Shown: in pieces, positions 59,201 to 64,000 of the stretch | Layout of the letters: every line of letters starts with the position of its first letter | Position numbering within the stretch: the stretch's first letter is position 1 | Assembly: GCA_039105265.1 (NCBI GenBank) | Contig: JAPFFF010000012.1 | Location: forward strand, 1,364,001 to 1,428,000 | Direction: 5' to 3' | DNA from: Tritrichomonas musculus | Taxonomy: Eukaryota > Parabasalia > Tritrichomonadida > Tritrichomonadidae | Length of the DNA: 64,000 bases | The notes under the pieces: generated by a model | Databases searched by the model: none | Seen by the model: only the letters and a program-made list of their open reading frames with translations | What the model was told of the DNA's origin: nothing | Program-made: the position numbers and the translations under genes

Positions 59201-59361
59201 ACACTGTTATTAGGATTATTAGCTGTTGTGAGAGTTTCAATTGGTTCTTTGATATTTTTTGTTTTCATACAATCTTCAGGGCCATCAGAAAATGACCCTG
59301 GTGATTCCTCAAGTAAAGGCAATCCATTTTCATTTACGAGCAAAGGTGGTTCTAAAGACAT
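47233..59361 (-). CDS. Giant acidic repeat protein (4042 residues), C-terminal coiled coil
   Basis: This protein has three parts. Residues ~130-2350 contain 16 copies of a ~55-70-residue module with the invariant core EDRNGCYDNVTANVDRG then MPGHPLEKEIEEQE and a variable tail such as HYRSLLYPES or DYECHLQDG. Residues ~2650-3290 contain 12 copies of a ~55-residue module with KPQEPLNIDIPLKNLADQL and a Glu-rich linker. Residues ~3690-4000 form a coiled-coil/helical domain matching the C-terminus of the protein at 25363. Between them are acidic EEEEKQAEEE stretches. There is no membrane helix or enzyme motif. The single Cys of each DRNGCYD module is notable. Structure suggests a scaffold or cytoskeletal protein; identity is unknown. 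The single frame of 4042 codons is intact. Confidence 0.8.
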   Translation of the reverse strand: MSLEPPLLVNENGLPLLEESPGSFSDGPEDCMKTKNIKEPIETLTTANNPNNSVTSPKGRVIINKKNNRRIVLDFTPINHVYDSPPTKEFLEKQKNRRHKRIKTIDDTDTQNANNVGYYDAQGYSVKARSSLQERPKSKKKDVFEPINLVDIAPDRNKCYDDLNANIDRGMPGNPLEKEIEEQEAREAAEQEEDKEDYECHLQDGTPLEPAESPLEPEVLIPIKEDRNGCYDNVTANIDRGMPGHPLEKEIEEQEAREAAEQEEDKEDYECHLQDGAPLEPAESPLEPEVLIPIKEDRNGCYDNVTANIDRGMPGHPLEKEIEEQEARELAEQEEDKEDYECHLQDGAPLEPAESPLEPEVLVPIKEDRNGCYDNVTANIDRGMPGHPLEKEIEEQEARELAEQEEDKEDYECHLQDGAPLEPAESPLEPEVLIPIKEDRNGCYDNVTANIDRGMPGHPLEKEIGEQEAREVAEQENDTSYYSTHLKEKPILLSVVTDSDVRTDSSMTHDWEHGKDAEEINLKAAEKEEEFSTHSSANGDESAGYPYDDLTNLPSFADAPLGYDVLIPIKEDRNGCYDNVTANVDRGMPGHPLEKEIEEQEAREAAEHENDTRNYRSLLYPESVLGDHFANNMASEVLRNEFGTRTEEGMPLLRSRNVVSETEIFTDESFNNDLEHGKDAEEINTKKATKDEKNKPLSTSSDEAQACTFDAYSEAPVILGEGPLGYEVLIPIKEDRNGCYDNITANVDRGMPGHPLEKEIEEQEAREAAEQEDDDKHYRSLLYPDSDDLPKTLNVLSETEIASDTSFNNYIEHGKDAEEINTDRAAQYEKNMPVSTDETPTRSLKSFNELPTNLAENPLGYEVLVPITEDRNGCYDNVTANVDRGMPGHPLEKEIEEQESREAAEQEDDNQHYQCQLQGEPIEPTEGPLGYEVLVPIKEDRNGCYDNVAANVDRGMPGHPLEKEIEEQEGREAAELEEDTMNYQSHLNEPEVQIEEEEEEPEDITEEALISAEAPLEPEVLVQITQDRNGCYDNVAANVDRGMPGHPLEKEIEEQEARELAEQEDDNKNYQCYLQGKPAELTEGPLGYEVLVPITEDRNGCYDNFTANVDRGMPGHPLEKEIEEQESREAAEQEDDSKHYRSLLYPESAIEKHNENNFASEVLRNEFGNRPEEPSILENLPKSLNVLSETEIATDTSFNNDIEHNKDAEEVNTSKAHRDEINEPKSSDEINEPKQSEESLPEDLPGRPLNVLSETEIATDTSFNNYIEHGKDAEEINTVRAAQYEKNMPVSTDETPTRSLKSFNELPTNLAENPLGYEVLVPITEDRNGCYDNVTANVDRGMPGHPLEKEIEEQESREAAEQEDDCRHYRSLLYPESAIEKHNENNFASEVLRNEFGNRPEEAGILENLPKSLNVLTETEIATDTSFNNDIEHGKEAEEVNTSKAHRDERLNQPSSHPSEAESEPPARPLENLFNPYPLFNEALLEPIVDSPLEPTSLITPNPDRNGCYDGINVNADRGMPGNQLEKELEEQAVREAAENAADSAYYQSLLYPESVIAAHFGNNFASEVLRNEFGTRPDEVERPLEDLSKSLNVLTETDIRKDTSLNNETEHHKDAEEINTTIAENDEQNKPPSPLSEPCDLENLIDASPLFAQERPIFEPEVLVPIKEDRNGCYDNVAANVDRGMPGHPLEKEIEEQESREAAEQEEDANYYASLLPQEEEGESLLAPISKLLNAVTESELETNTSVTQEWEHGKDVEEINAANAEKEENNEQELFQASEAGSESQKIETESEADNKPAGALENLIDQRALFGEQPTEEKQAEEEEKQGEEEKQAEEEEKQGEEEKQAEEEEKQAEEIHIEEEEDPEKEEQQEPGALEKLINQQALFGEQPKQAEEIPSEEQAEQQELEKAPEEEEAVINEGPLGYEVLIPITEDRNGCYDNVTANVDRGMPGHPLEKEIEEQESRELAEQEDDSKHYRSLLYPESAIEKHNENNFASEVLRNEFGNRPEEEDALLPQDILNEAANSLLKPNAVTESELDTNTSVTQDWEHGKDAEEINAANAEKEENKEPELSPATEAGSESQKAEIESEADNKPAGALENLINQRALFGEQPAEEEEKQGEEEKQPEEEEKQGEEEKQPEEEEKQGEEEKQAEEEEKQAEEEEKQAEEEEKQAEEIHIEEEEDPEKEEQQEPGALEKLINQQALFGEQPKQAEEIPSEEQAEQQELEKAPEEEEAVINEGPLGYEVLVPITEDRNGCYDNVTANVDRGMPGHPLEKEIEEQESRELAEQEDDNQHYRSLLYPESAIEKHNENNFASEVLRNEFGNRPEESEQPLESGEGPLDDTIPKVASEENIEGEDALRDTLLKPLNILTQQQQEEEEQPKEESNNEEEAKQEIAIHEPEHPSSSLSARRSKSKTAPQKEPLLEDEDNGSSSAIEQEHFKDVEEAVLEKSFNDELNHVSSESNAVNDHDSDTIIIQQPLHAKTLNDLVKDQLNLFRNTNNIEEEEEQAEDEGNHHEEEAEAEVEETHNEEEQGGEKLADQLENLAEKLLEDSAEKEKLSEQLEEDAKKEEIITNKLLEDVQLVNVAEQILQQQEPQSESDNEDGLEEQKDAELKELKEARKDEAQDETQLEEVPIDNVAEQENAEEEEKPQEPLNIDIPIKNLADQLMQPKEEEEAAEKEPEVVEEPHEEEAEAEQEHTEEEEKPQEPLNIDIPLKNLADQLTQPKEEEETAEKEPEEAEVHNEEEAEAEQEHTEEEEKPQEPLNIDIPLKNLADQLTQPKEEEEVAEKEPEVVEEPHEEEAVAEQEEHTEEEEKPQEPLNIDIPLKNLADQLTQPKEEEEAAEKQAEEAEVHNEEEAEAEQENAEEEEKPQEPLNIDIPLKNLADQLTKPKEEEEVAEKEPEVVEEPHEEEAVAEQENAEEEEKPQEPLNIDIPIKNLADQLTQPKEEEETAEKEPEVVEEPHEEEAVAEQESAEEEEKPQEPLNIDIPLKNLADQLTQPKEEEETAEKEPEVVEEPHEEEAEAEQEHTEEEEKPQEPLNIDIPLKNLADQLTQPKEEEEVAEKEPEVVEEPHEEEAVAEQEEHTEEEEKPQEPLNIDIPLKNLADQLTQPKEEEETAEKEPEVVEEPHEEEAEAEQEHTEEEEKPQEPLNIDIPLKNLADQLTQPKEEEEVAEKEPEVVEEPHEEEAVAEQEEHTEEEEKPQEPLNIDIPLKNLADQLTQPKEEEEVAEKEPEVVEEPHEEEAVAEQENAEEEEKPQEPLNIDIPIKNLADQLTQPKEEEETAEKEPEEAPPESEEEAKAHESKLIDDSMNVLSDLRTDETAGSAQEEEEQQEEALKGSLLDPTQLNALLEAKPNEEEEQAAEVAEPAAEEEAQNEEQPPTNIEDQLQDAIGDLVGNEAEDQENQVEPQDEVVNNEEEQQPPTEESQLEPADQNQSVENATEEASGENEDEANESLSFNIKSIADKLQKEPEEEEKQEVAEPEQKQEEEAEPEKPKDQEEEFDASVDKSFSVKRPLGEDGQEKQPPNDENTEASMSFVKNVESDGEPTFLDKVPEEQTFSPQEPAKEDDEPNRAAPSPRRKRNTQESPRPDVQIHEPVTSPALSPRSSTGRLNLGPVLILPAERDNGGTSIYRPPSNRRKLINTAPADSPKGAMIITPNPDQVVRVSSPRSNQNIDLQAAKSTPLASSTSPRPSTTRQAPTKRTMKSTSHVLFNPPVYRSIEVSPELQKLKEKAKHGEPLNNVTTEQFQELIYVLNQERKSLARDHRYKEGLKCNSTINHVNKYYEMAKKKENQAVAKEEFEEVNKQFEESFKKFDEETKQLERELINNQKNRRNLLRNSHREELEQFDKRWNSEKKQRIYNKSTNHLISLRRQLSFLLIQSRFEEAEAVQKEINERTKAEEIDHAEIYQNDYDIALRNVEEKQEQENQTFEENCVIELEKFRQDRNKLRQGYLNRQLKLKTKEEIIADPDKLWAHGQAERLGNSLRSSRNSSTITPSSKMKRSDIKDSDVASLSLPPLDNRRRSARRNPKATTE
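49493..51410 (-). repeat. Tandem repeat array of 12 units of ~160-170 nt (KPQEPLNIDIP modules)
   Basis: Within the giant gene, 12 near-identical units follow one another. Each encodes the core EEEKPQEPLNIDIPLKNLAD with QLTQPKEEEE and a Glu-rich connection of variable length. Several adjacent units alternate between two types, one with EAEAEQEHTE and one with EAVAEQEEHTE, showing that pairs were duplicated together. High identity implies recent expansion or gene conversion. Confidence 0.9.
52500..58910 (-). repeat. Dispersed repeat array of 16 units (DRNGCYD modules)
   Basis: Sixteen copies of DRNGCYD (first copy DRNKCYD) lie between about 52540 and 58900. Core identity is high and the connecting segments vary. 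Some copies are separated by only about 210 nt (58080-58900). Others are separated by longer blocks that also recur, such as the one encoding ENNFASEVLRNEFG. A ~960-nt compound block is repeated at about 52370-53060 and 53330-53960. Confidence 0.9.
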
Positions 59362-60105
59362 GAGGAATTTATTTTTACTTAATTAAATTTTACAAATTTA
59401 ACGGATACTTTCTAAAAACGTGTGGTTATATTTACAATTTTTGATAACTTATTTAGTTTTGAAATCGGTTAAAACGACCATTTTTTGTTAGATAGTGGTG
59501 AATTTTTGCAATTCAATTTTTTATTTCTATAAAAATAAAATCTTAACATCATTTTTTAAATTTTTAAAAGCAAATGATGTTAATTTCTGTTAATTTTTTT
59601 TTGCTCACTAAATTATTTGGTGACTGAATGACTATTAATCGCAAATCTTGAATGATAAATAGATTTATTTTACTAATTTTTTATATCTTTAATTGTTAAA
59701 TATTTACATCCCAATATCGATTTGAAATTTATGTCATGTTATGTTAATTCCTTTATCAATAACAAGATCCAAGCTCAAGAATTCTTTAATCTTTCATTTT
59801 AATAGTTTTTTAAAAAAAAATTATTTTTATAAAAGATATTGATGATTGTCTGTTTTACTATCATCTTTATAATCAAAAGCCAAGATCATGTTTATGTAAA
59901 TAAATCATAAAGATTAAAATTTAGTAATTTTCAATACCTGTTAGTAATGTTTTATTAAAATAAAATTAAAGCATGAAAAGATCAATATAAAATAATCTAT
60001 AATTTATAGCACAATGCAATTTTGTTCGTTTGTTTAGGATTCCAAAATCAAATTTCTTGGATCAGTAAAAAAAACTCTTCATTTATTTCAAAAATAACCT
60101 TCAAA
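59362..60105. other. Intergenic, no feature recognised
   Basis: This AT-rich region lies upstream of the giant repeat gene and downstream of the Pmp-like gene. No gene, hairpin or initiator motif stands out. Confidence 0.5.
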
Positions 60106-62943
60106 CTAAGCATATTGACCGTAATTTAATGGGAAAGTGACTTCATTGAAATCTTCAGAAAACGGGTCTGATTCAAGATTCATTGTCAAAAGAATATTTG
60201 TAGTTATTGATTTAGTAGAATTATCTTCAACTAGCTTTGCTGTTTCAAGATGATCATCAGAAATTTCTTCTTTTTTTCGACGTATCAATATAATTATTAA
60301 AATTGGAATAATAATTATAATAATGCCCAAGCTTGTTGATACAGAAATAATTAAGGTAAGTGAGATGTTATCATTTTTTTCGTTTATCTTAACTGGGATG
60401 TAATAATTTGATTCTGGATATTGTTTATTTTGTGTAAAAATTCTAGAAATTGAATAGTTTTGAGTTTTAAAAAATTGAGTTATTTCAGAAAATTCTTTTG
60501 ATATTGAAAATAGATACGTTTTATGTCCAAAACGATTTGTTGTTGAAAAAATATTTGAAGATATAAATCTGTCCGAAAAAGAAAACTGGTAAGACTGTGA
60601 AAGTGTACTAAAACATACGGTATAATCCAAATTAGAAGCTAGGAAATCATTCGATACAGAAAAATTAAACATATGTGTAAATAATTTGGAATGAGTGTAT
60701 AAATTGGTTTGAATAAAGTGTTTTGAATTAACAATTTTACTTGAGAAAAAAAAGGGGAATGATTGAGTAAATAAGTCAGATCTTGGGTAAAAATCAGCGC
60801 ACGAAAACAAGGAACCAGGATATTGTAGAAACTTGGAAGATTGAGAAATTAAATTCGAATATGTAAAATAGTTTGAATAATCGAATTTGTCAATATACGA
60901 AAAAATATTTGATTGATAGGTTTTAATTGAACTTAATGAAGATGAAAATAAATTGGTTTTTGAAAGCTGGTTCAAATTAGATGAAATAGAAAATTGATTG
61001 GTTTTGGAAAATTCCTCTGTGTTGGAAAACTCTTTGGTTTTGGAAAATTCCTCTGTGTTGGAAAATTTAATGGAACTGGAAAATACTTCTGTGTTGGAAA
61101 ATTCCTTCGTGTTGGAAAATTCCTTCGTGTTGGAAAACTCTTTGGTTTTGGAAAATTCCTCTGTGTTGGAAAATTTAATGGAACTGGAAAATACTTCTGT
61201 GTTGGAAAATTCCTTCGTGTTGGAAAACTCTTTGGTTTTGGAAAATTCCTCTGTGTTGAAAAATTTAATGGAACTGGAAAATACTTCTGTGTTGGAAAAT
61301 TTAATGGAACTGGAAAATTCCTTCGTGTTGGAAAATTCTTTCGTGTTAGAAAACTCTTTGGTTTTGGAGAATTCCTCTGTGTTGGAAAACTCTTTGGTTT
61401 TGGAAAATTCCTCTGTGTTGGAAAATTTAATGGAACTGGAAAATACTTCTGTGTTGGAAAATTCCTTCGTGTTGGAAAACTCTTTGGTTTTGGAAAATAC
61501 TTCTGTGTTGGAAAATTTAATGGAACTGGAAAATACTTCTGTGTTGGAAAATTCCTTCGTGTTGGAAAACTCTTTGGTTTTGGAGAATTCCTCTGTGTTG
61601 GAAAAATGTTTGGTGCTGGAAAATTCCTTTGTGTAGAAAAATTGATTGGTGGTGGAAAACTCTTGAGAATTGGAAAAATGATTGGAACTGGAAAATTGAT
61701 CGGAATAAGAAAATTTAAATGAAAACGAAAATCTATTTGATTGCTGAAATGTAGAGGATAATGTGAAGATGTTAGTTGGTAATGAATAATTTGTTGGGAA
61801 AACAGGAAAATATTCTTGTGATGTAAAATTCTCGGTTAAATATAATGGACAGTTGTCTCCAATTTTTTCTTGAAACTTTTCTTTGTTAATGGTAGTTAAA
61901 AATATAGAATTATTAAATACTTTCTCAATTTCTTGAATATGATCTGTTTCCCCGATTGAGATTGATTTTGAGTAACCAAAAGCATCATTGCTAGAGCGAT
62001 ATCCAATTATTTCTGATAGAAGAATATCAGAACCGCTATTAATATAAGTCTCATTTATAAGAAAAGTAATAAAATTTGTATTATTATAAAAGCAGCATTG
62101 TTGTGTAATAAAGTAACGATCAGTTGAGTTGAATTGAGGAACTTTTGTTTCTTTTTCGACATCTTCTCCATCTAAAACATCTTTGGAATTGCCAACGATT
62201 AAAATTGCCCCACCTCCTTTAGGTATTTTTGTTTTTCTGAATCCTGTAAAGTATTTGAATTTATTGATATTTGTATGATTCCCACATGAATTATTGAAAA
62301 AAGAGCACTTCTGAACTTTAGCATTATTATTAAATATCCCTATCGCACCAGCAGTTGATCCTGCTTGATTGTTTATAAAAGAACAAGATTCAAACAAAAT
62401 ATAATCGATATGTTTAAGGTAAACAGCGCCAGCTATTTCTCTTGAATGGCAAGAATGAAATATTGTTTCTTTGATTATGGTTTCAATATGCGAAAAAGTT
62501 TTAATTAAGCTAGAATGATATACTGCTCCAGCTTCGTAATATGATAAACAGTTATTAAATTTGCAATTTTTTTCAATTAAAACATTACTAGATAAAACAG
62601 AAATCGCTCCTCCAATTAATGACCAGCATTTTACAAAAGTGCTATTAAGAATGTGTAAATTAGAATCTATCATGAACAATGCTCCACCTGATCCAATAAT
62701 GTAATATGGTCCATATGAATAAGATAAAGTAAAAGTGCAGTTTTTAATCTGTACATTAGAACTAATATAATCCATATTGGTTCTTTCTGTCATTTCTGTT
62801 TTGGAAAAAGAATATATATTAGAATAATTCTTTGAAGTTTCTGTTCGATTTGAAATCAGGCCATCTCTCAATAAAACAAGCTCAGGACCTTTCTCATCAT
62901 AAGGGCTTGATAATATATCAAATATCAAAAGTATGAAAAACAT
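60106..62943 (-). CDS. Pmp-like surface protein with FSxT hexapeptide repeats and one membrane helix
   Basis: This is a 945-residue protein. A signal peptide (MFFILLIFDILSS) leads into a right-handed beta-helix at ~45-235 with repeated G-G-A and F-N-type turns (GGALFMIDSNLHILNSTFVK, GGAISVLSSNVLIEKNCKFN), the polymorphic membrane protein pattern of Chlamydia also expanded in trichomonads. From ~410 to ~650 are about forty hexapeptides of xEFSxT form (EFSNTK, EFSKTK, VFSSSI). Further degenerate F-S-containing segments follow to ~855. A membrane helix at ~865-885 (LIISVSTSLGIIIIIIPILI) and a ~55-residue tail complete it. It is a likely surface protein or adhesin; binding is not shown. An initiator-like TCATTTC directly precedes the ATG on the minus strand. 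Confidence 0.85.
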   Translation of the reverse strand: MFFILLIFDILSSPYDEKGPELVLLRDGLISNRTETSKNYSNIYSFSKTEMTERTNMDYISSNVQIKNCTFTLSYSYGPYYIIGSGGALFMIDSNLHILNSTFVKCWSLIGGAISVLSSNVLIEKNCKFNNCLSYYEAGAVYHSSLIKTFSHIETIIKETIFHSCHSREIAGAVYLKHIDYILFESCSFINNQAGSTAGAIGIFNNNAKVQKCSFFNNSCGNHTNINKFKYFTGFRKTKIPKGGGAILIVGNSKDVLDGEDVEKETKVPQFNSTDRYFITQQCCFYNNTNFITFLINETYINSGSDILLSEIIGYRSSNDAFGYSKSISIGETDHIQEIEKVFNNSIFLTTINKEKFQEKIGDNCPLYLTENFTSQEYFPVFPTNYSLPTNIFTLSSTFQQSNRFSFSFKFSYSDQFSSSNHFSNSQEFSTTNQFFYTKEFSSTKHFSNTEEFSKTKEFSNTKEFSNTEVFSSSIKFSNTEVFSKTKEFSNTKEFSNTEVFSSSIKFSNTEEFSKTKEFSNTEEFSKTKEFSNTKEFSNTKEFSSSIKFSNTEVFSSSIKFFNTEEFSKTKEFSNTKEFSNTEVFSSSIKFSNTEEFSKTKEFSNTKEFSNTKEFSNTEVFSSSIKFSNTEEFSKTKEFSNTEEFSKTNQFSISSNLNQLSKTNLFSSSLSSIKTYQSNIFSYIDKFDYSNYFTYSNLISQSSKFLQYPGSLFSCADFYPRSDLFTQSFPFFFSSKIVNSKHFIQTNLYTHSKLFTHMFNFSVSNDFLASNLDYTVCFSTLSQSYQFSFSDRFISSNIFSTTNRFGHKTYLFSISKEFSEITQFFKTQNYSISRIFTQNKQYPESNYYIPVKINEKNDNISLTLIISVSTSLGIIIIIIPILIIILIRRKKEEISDDHLETAKLVEDNSTKSITTNILLTMNLESDPFSEDFNEVTFPLNYGQYA
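60990..61720 (-). repeat. 18-nt repeat array encoding FSxT hexapeptides
   Basis: About forty tandem 18-nt units (recurring GGAAAACTCTTTGGTTTT, GGAAAATTCCTCTGTGTT and related forms) fall within the Pmp-like gene. Units are combined into longer super-repeats such as the block from about 61060 to 61200 and its later copies. Because 18 is a multiple of three, other reading frames of the array are also open. Confidence 0.9.
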
Positions 62944-62950
62944 GAAATGA

Positions 62951-63252
62951 TTTTAATCAAACAGATTTCTAATCAAAATTGAATAAAAATTGAGTGAGAC
63001 GATTAAATTGATTTCAATATCATTTTTTTTCAATAAATATGCATCAAAGTCACATCACTTATTTGAAAACGTACAAAAAAGTATACTTAATTTTTTTATA
63101 TTTATTATTTTTTTTCATGAATATAATTCTTTTTCATTAATTTTGATTTTTTTATTTAGTAATAGTAATTGAATTTCAAGCTAAAGATAAATTAAATTGC
63201 AAGAAAAAAAGCAAACTTTTTCAATTTGAAAGTGATTATCTATTGATGCAAA
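62951..63252. other. Divergent intergenic region
   Basis: This ~300-nt AT-rich spacer lies between the Pmp-like gene and the Rab gene. It holds oligo-T runs near 63029 and 63106 and no clear structure. Confidence 0.5.
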
Positions 63253-63840
63253 ATGAAAAAATCAACAGATTATAAAATTATAATAGTTGGGGATGCATCT
63301 GTTGGAAAAACTAGTATAATAATGCAATATCATCTTAATACTTTTGATCCAAATCATCATGAAACAGTTGGTGCTTCTTTCATTCAAAAACAAGTTGAAG
63401 TTGGAAACGAATTAATCAATATTAATATATGGGACACTGCAGGTCAAGAAAAGTATAGAAGTCTAGTCCCAATGTACACAAGAAATGCTTCGTGTGCAAT
63501 GATCGTATTTGATGTTATGAATGAGCGCAGCTATGAAATTTTGGCATCTTGGTATCAGCAAGTAAAAGAAGAAGCACCAGAAAATTGTCGTATTGTTATT
63601 GTTGGAAATAAAATCGATCAAATACCAGATTTTGAAAAATATAAAAATACCGATGAAACTATTAAAATTGCAAATTTTGCATCTGAAAATAATGTTGATA
63701 TTTTTTATGTTTCAGCAAAGACTGGTAAGAACATCCGGGAACTTTTTAACGATATTACACAAAAATTTCCAATAAATAGAGCTCAACCTCAGAATGAAGC
63801 AATTCATATCAGCACTACCGAAAAAAAGAGTTGTTGCTAA
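63253..63840 (+). CDS. Rab-family small GTPase
   Basis: This is a 195-residue GTPase that switches between GTP and GDP forms to direct vesicle traffic. Motifs: P-loop GDASVGKTS (13-21); switch I Thr38 in HHETVGASF; WDTAGQE (60-66) with Gln65 for hydrolysis; NKID near 114-117; SAK near 150. The C-terminus EKKSCC carries a double Cys for geranylgeranylation. The switch region (TVGASF, WDTAGQEKYRSLVPMYTRNA) resembles the Rab5/21/22 early-endosome group. Such a role is an inference. The sequence is intact and follows the family's usual length. Confidence 0.93.
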   Translation: MKKSTDYKIIIVGDASVGKTSIIMQYHLNTFDPNHHETVGASFIQKQVEVGNELININIWDTAGQEKYRSLVPMYTRNASCAMIVFDVMNERSYEILASWYQQVKEEAPENCRIVIVGNKIDQIPDFEKYKNTDETIKIANFASENNVDIFYVSAKTGKNIRELFNDITQKFPINRAQPQNEAIHISTTEKKSCC

Positions 63841-64000
63841 CCTATTCTGGTATTAGTTTTTATTATTGTTATCAATAAATATATATGTAGTTTTAATAAT
63901 ACGTTATTTATCTTATTTAAAATTATTGACTGAAAAATAATCGATTTTCTCAAAATTTGTATGGCTGATCTGATTTTATATATATATAATTATCTCCAAA
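63841..64000. other. Window end, AT-rich 3' flank of the Rab gene
   Basis: No further gene is visible before the window ends. Confidence 0.5.

Noticed and set aside
60994-61722. Plus-strand frames of 242 and 212 codons over the FSxT array
   Set aside because: The 18-nt repeat keeps all frames open. The products are monotonous and the minus-strand frame belongs to a recognisable protein with signal peptide and membrane helix.
1-64000. tRNA or rRNA genes
   Set aside because: I scanned for T-loop-like GGTTCGAATCC patterns and conserved rRNA segments by eye and saw none. A dedicated covariance search could still find a divergent one.

Overview
This window is AT-rich nuclear DNA of a parabasalid protist, most likely a trichomonad close to Tritrichomonas. 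The evidence is a Polinton/Maverick element, two ankyrin/DUF3447-type genes, a Pmp-like surface protein with a single C-terminal membrane helix, a Rab GTPase ending in CC, a sugar acetyltransferase of bacterial type, short 5' leaders with TCAYW initiator-like motifs, and long Asn/Glu-rich coiled-coil proteins. Species assignment is inference. No tRNA, rRNA or CRISPR array was recognised.

Layout. (1) 1-~9122: one end of a Polinton/Maverick, cut by the window edge. It has a capsid-type protein, packaging ATPase, retroviral-type integrase, Ulp1/adenain-like protease, an HNH-type endonuclease and small proteins, nearly all on the minus strand. It abuts the middle of a Tc1/mariner transposase gene, as if inserted into it. 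(2) ~9123-10593: that transposase, broken, carrying an unusual C-terminal Myb/SANT domain. (3) 10594-13000: three related hairpins, then ankyrin gene A. (4) 13.3-20.4 kb: cysteinyl-tRNA synthetase, an Asn-rich coiled-coil protein, a NUDT6-like Nudix hydrolase and an unknown protein. (5) 20.7-24.5 kb: ankyrin gene B and two unknown genes. (6) 24.7-25.0 kb: a MITE with TA ends. (7) 25.4-30.2 kb: a coiled-coil protein, a maltose-acetyltransferase-like enzyme and a decayed membrane-anchored alpha-amylase gene. (8) 30.2-32.7 kb: gene-free, with a 56-nt A run and two inverted-repeat elements. (9) 32.7-46.9 kb: Vps26, a small membrane protein, a 2749-residue BEACH-family protein and an unknown gene. 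(10) 47.2-59.4 kb: a 4042-residue acidic repeat protein. (11) 60.1-63.8 kb: the Pmp-like surface protein and the Rab GTPase.

The genes do not form one pathway. Vps26, the BEACH protein and Rab all serve endosomal and vesicle traffic; the acetyltransferase and amylase both concern starch or maltose. The 739-residue protein (25363) and the 4042-residue protein (47233) share a C-terminal coiled-coil domain, so they are probably members of one structural family.

The most intriguing observation concerns the two ankyrin genes. Each is interrupted, exactly before the TPLH box of successive ankyrin modules, by T-rich stop-containing inserts of about 56-95 nt. Most share a GTTG/GTTT start and four of six share an internal AATGG box 29-36 nt before the next module. 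They look like short, non-canonical introns or another removable insert, but this needs RNA evidence.
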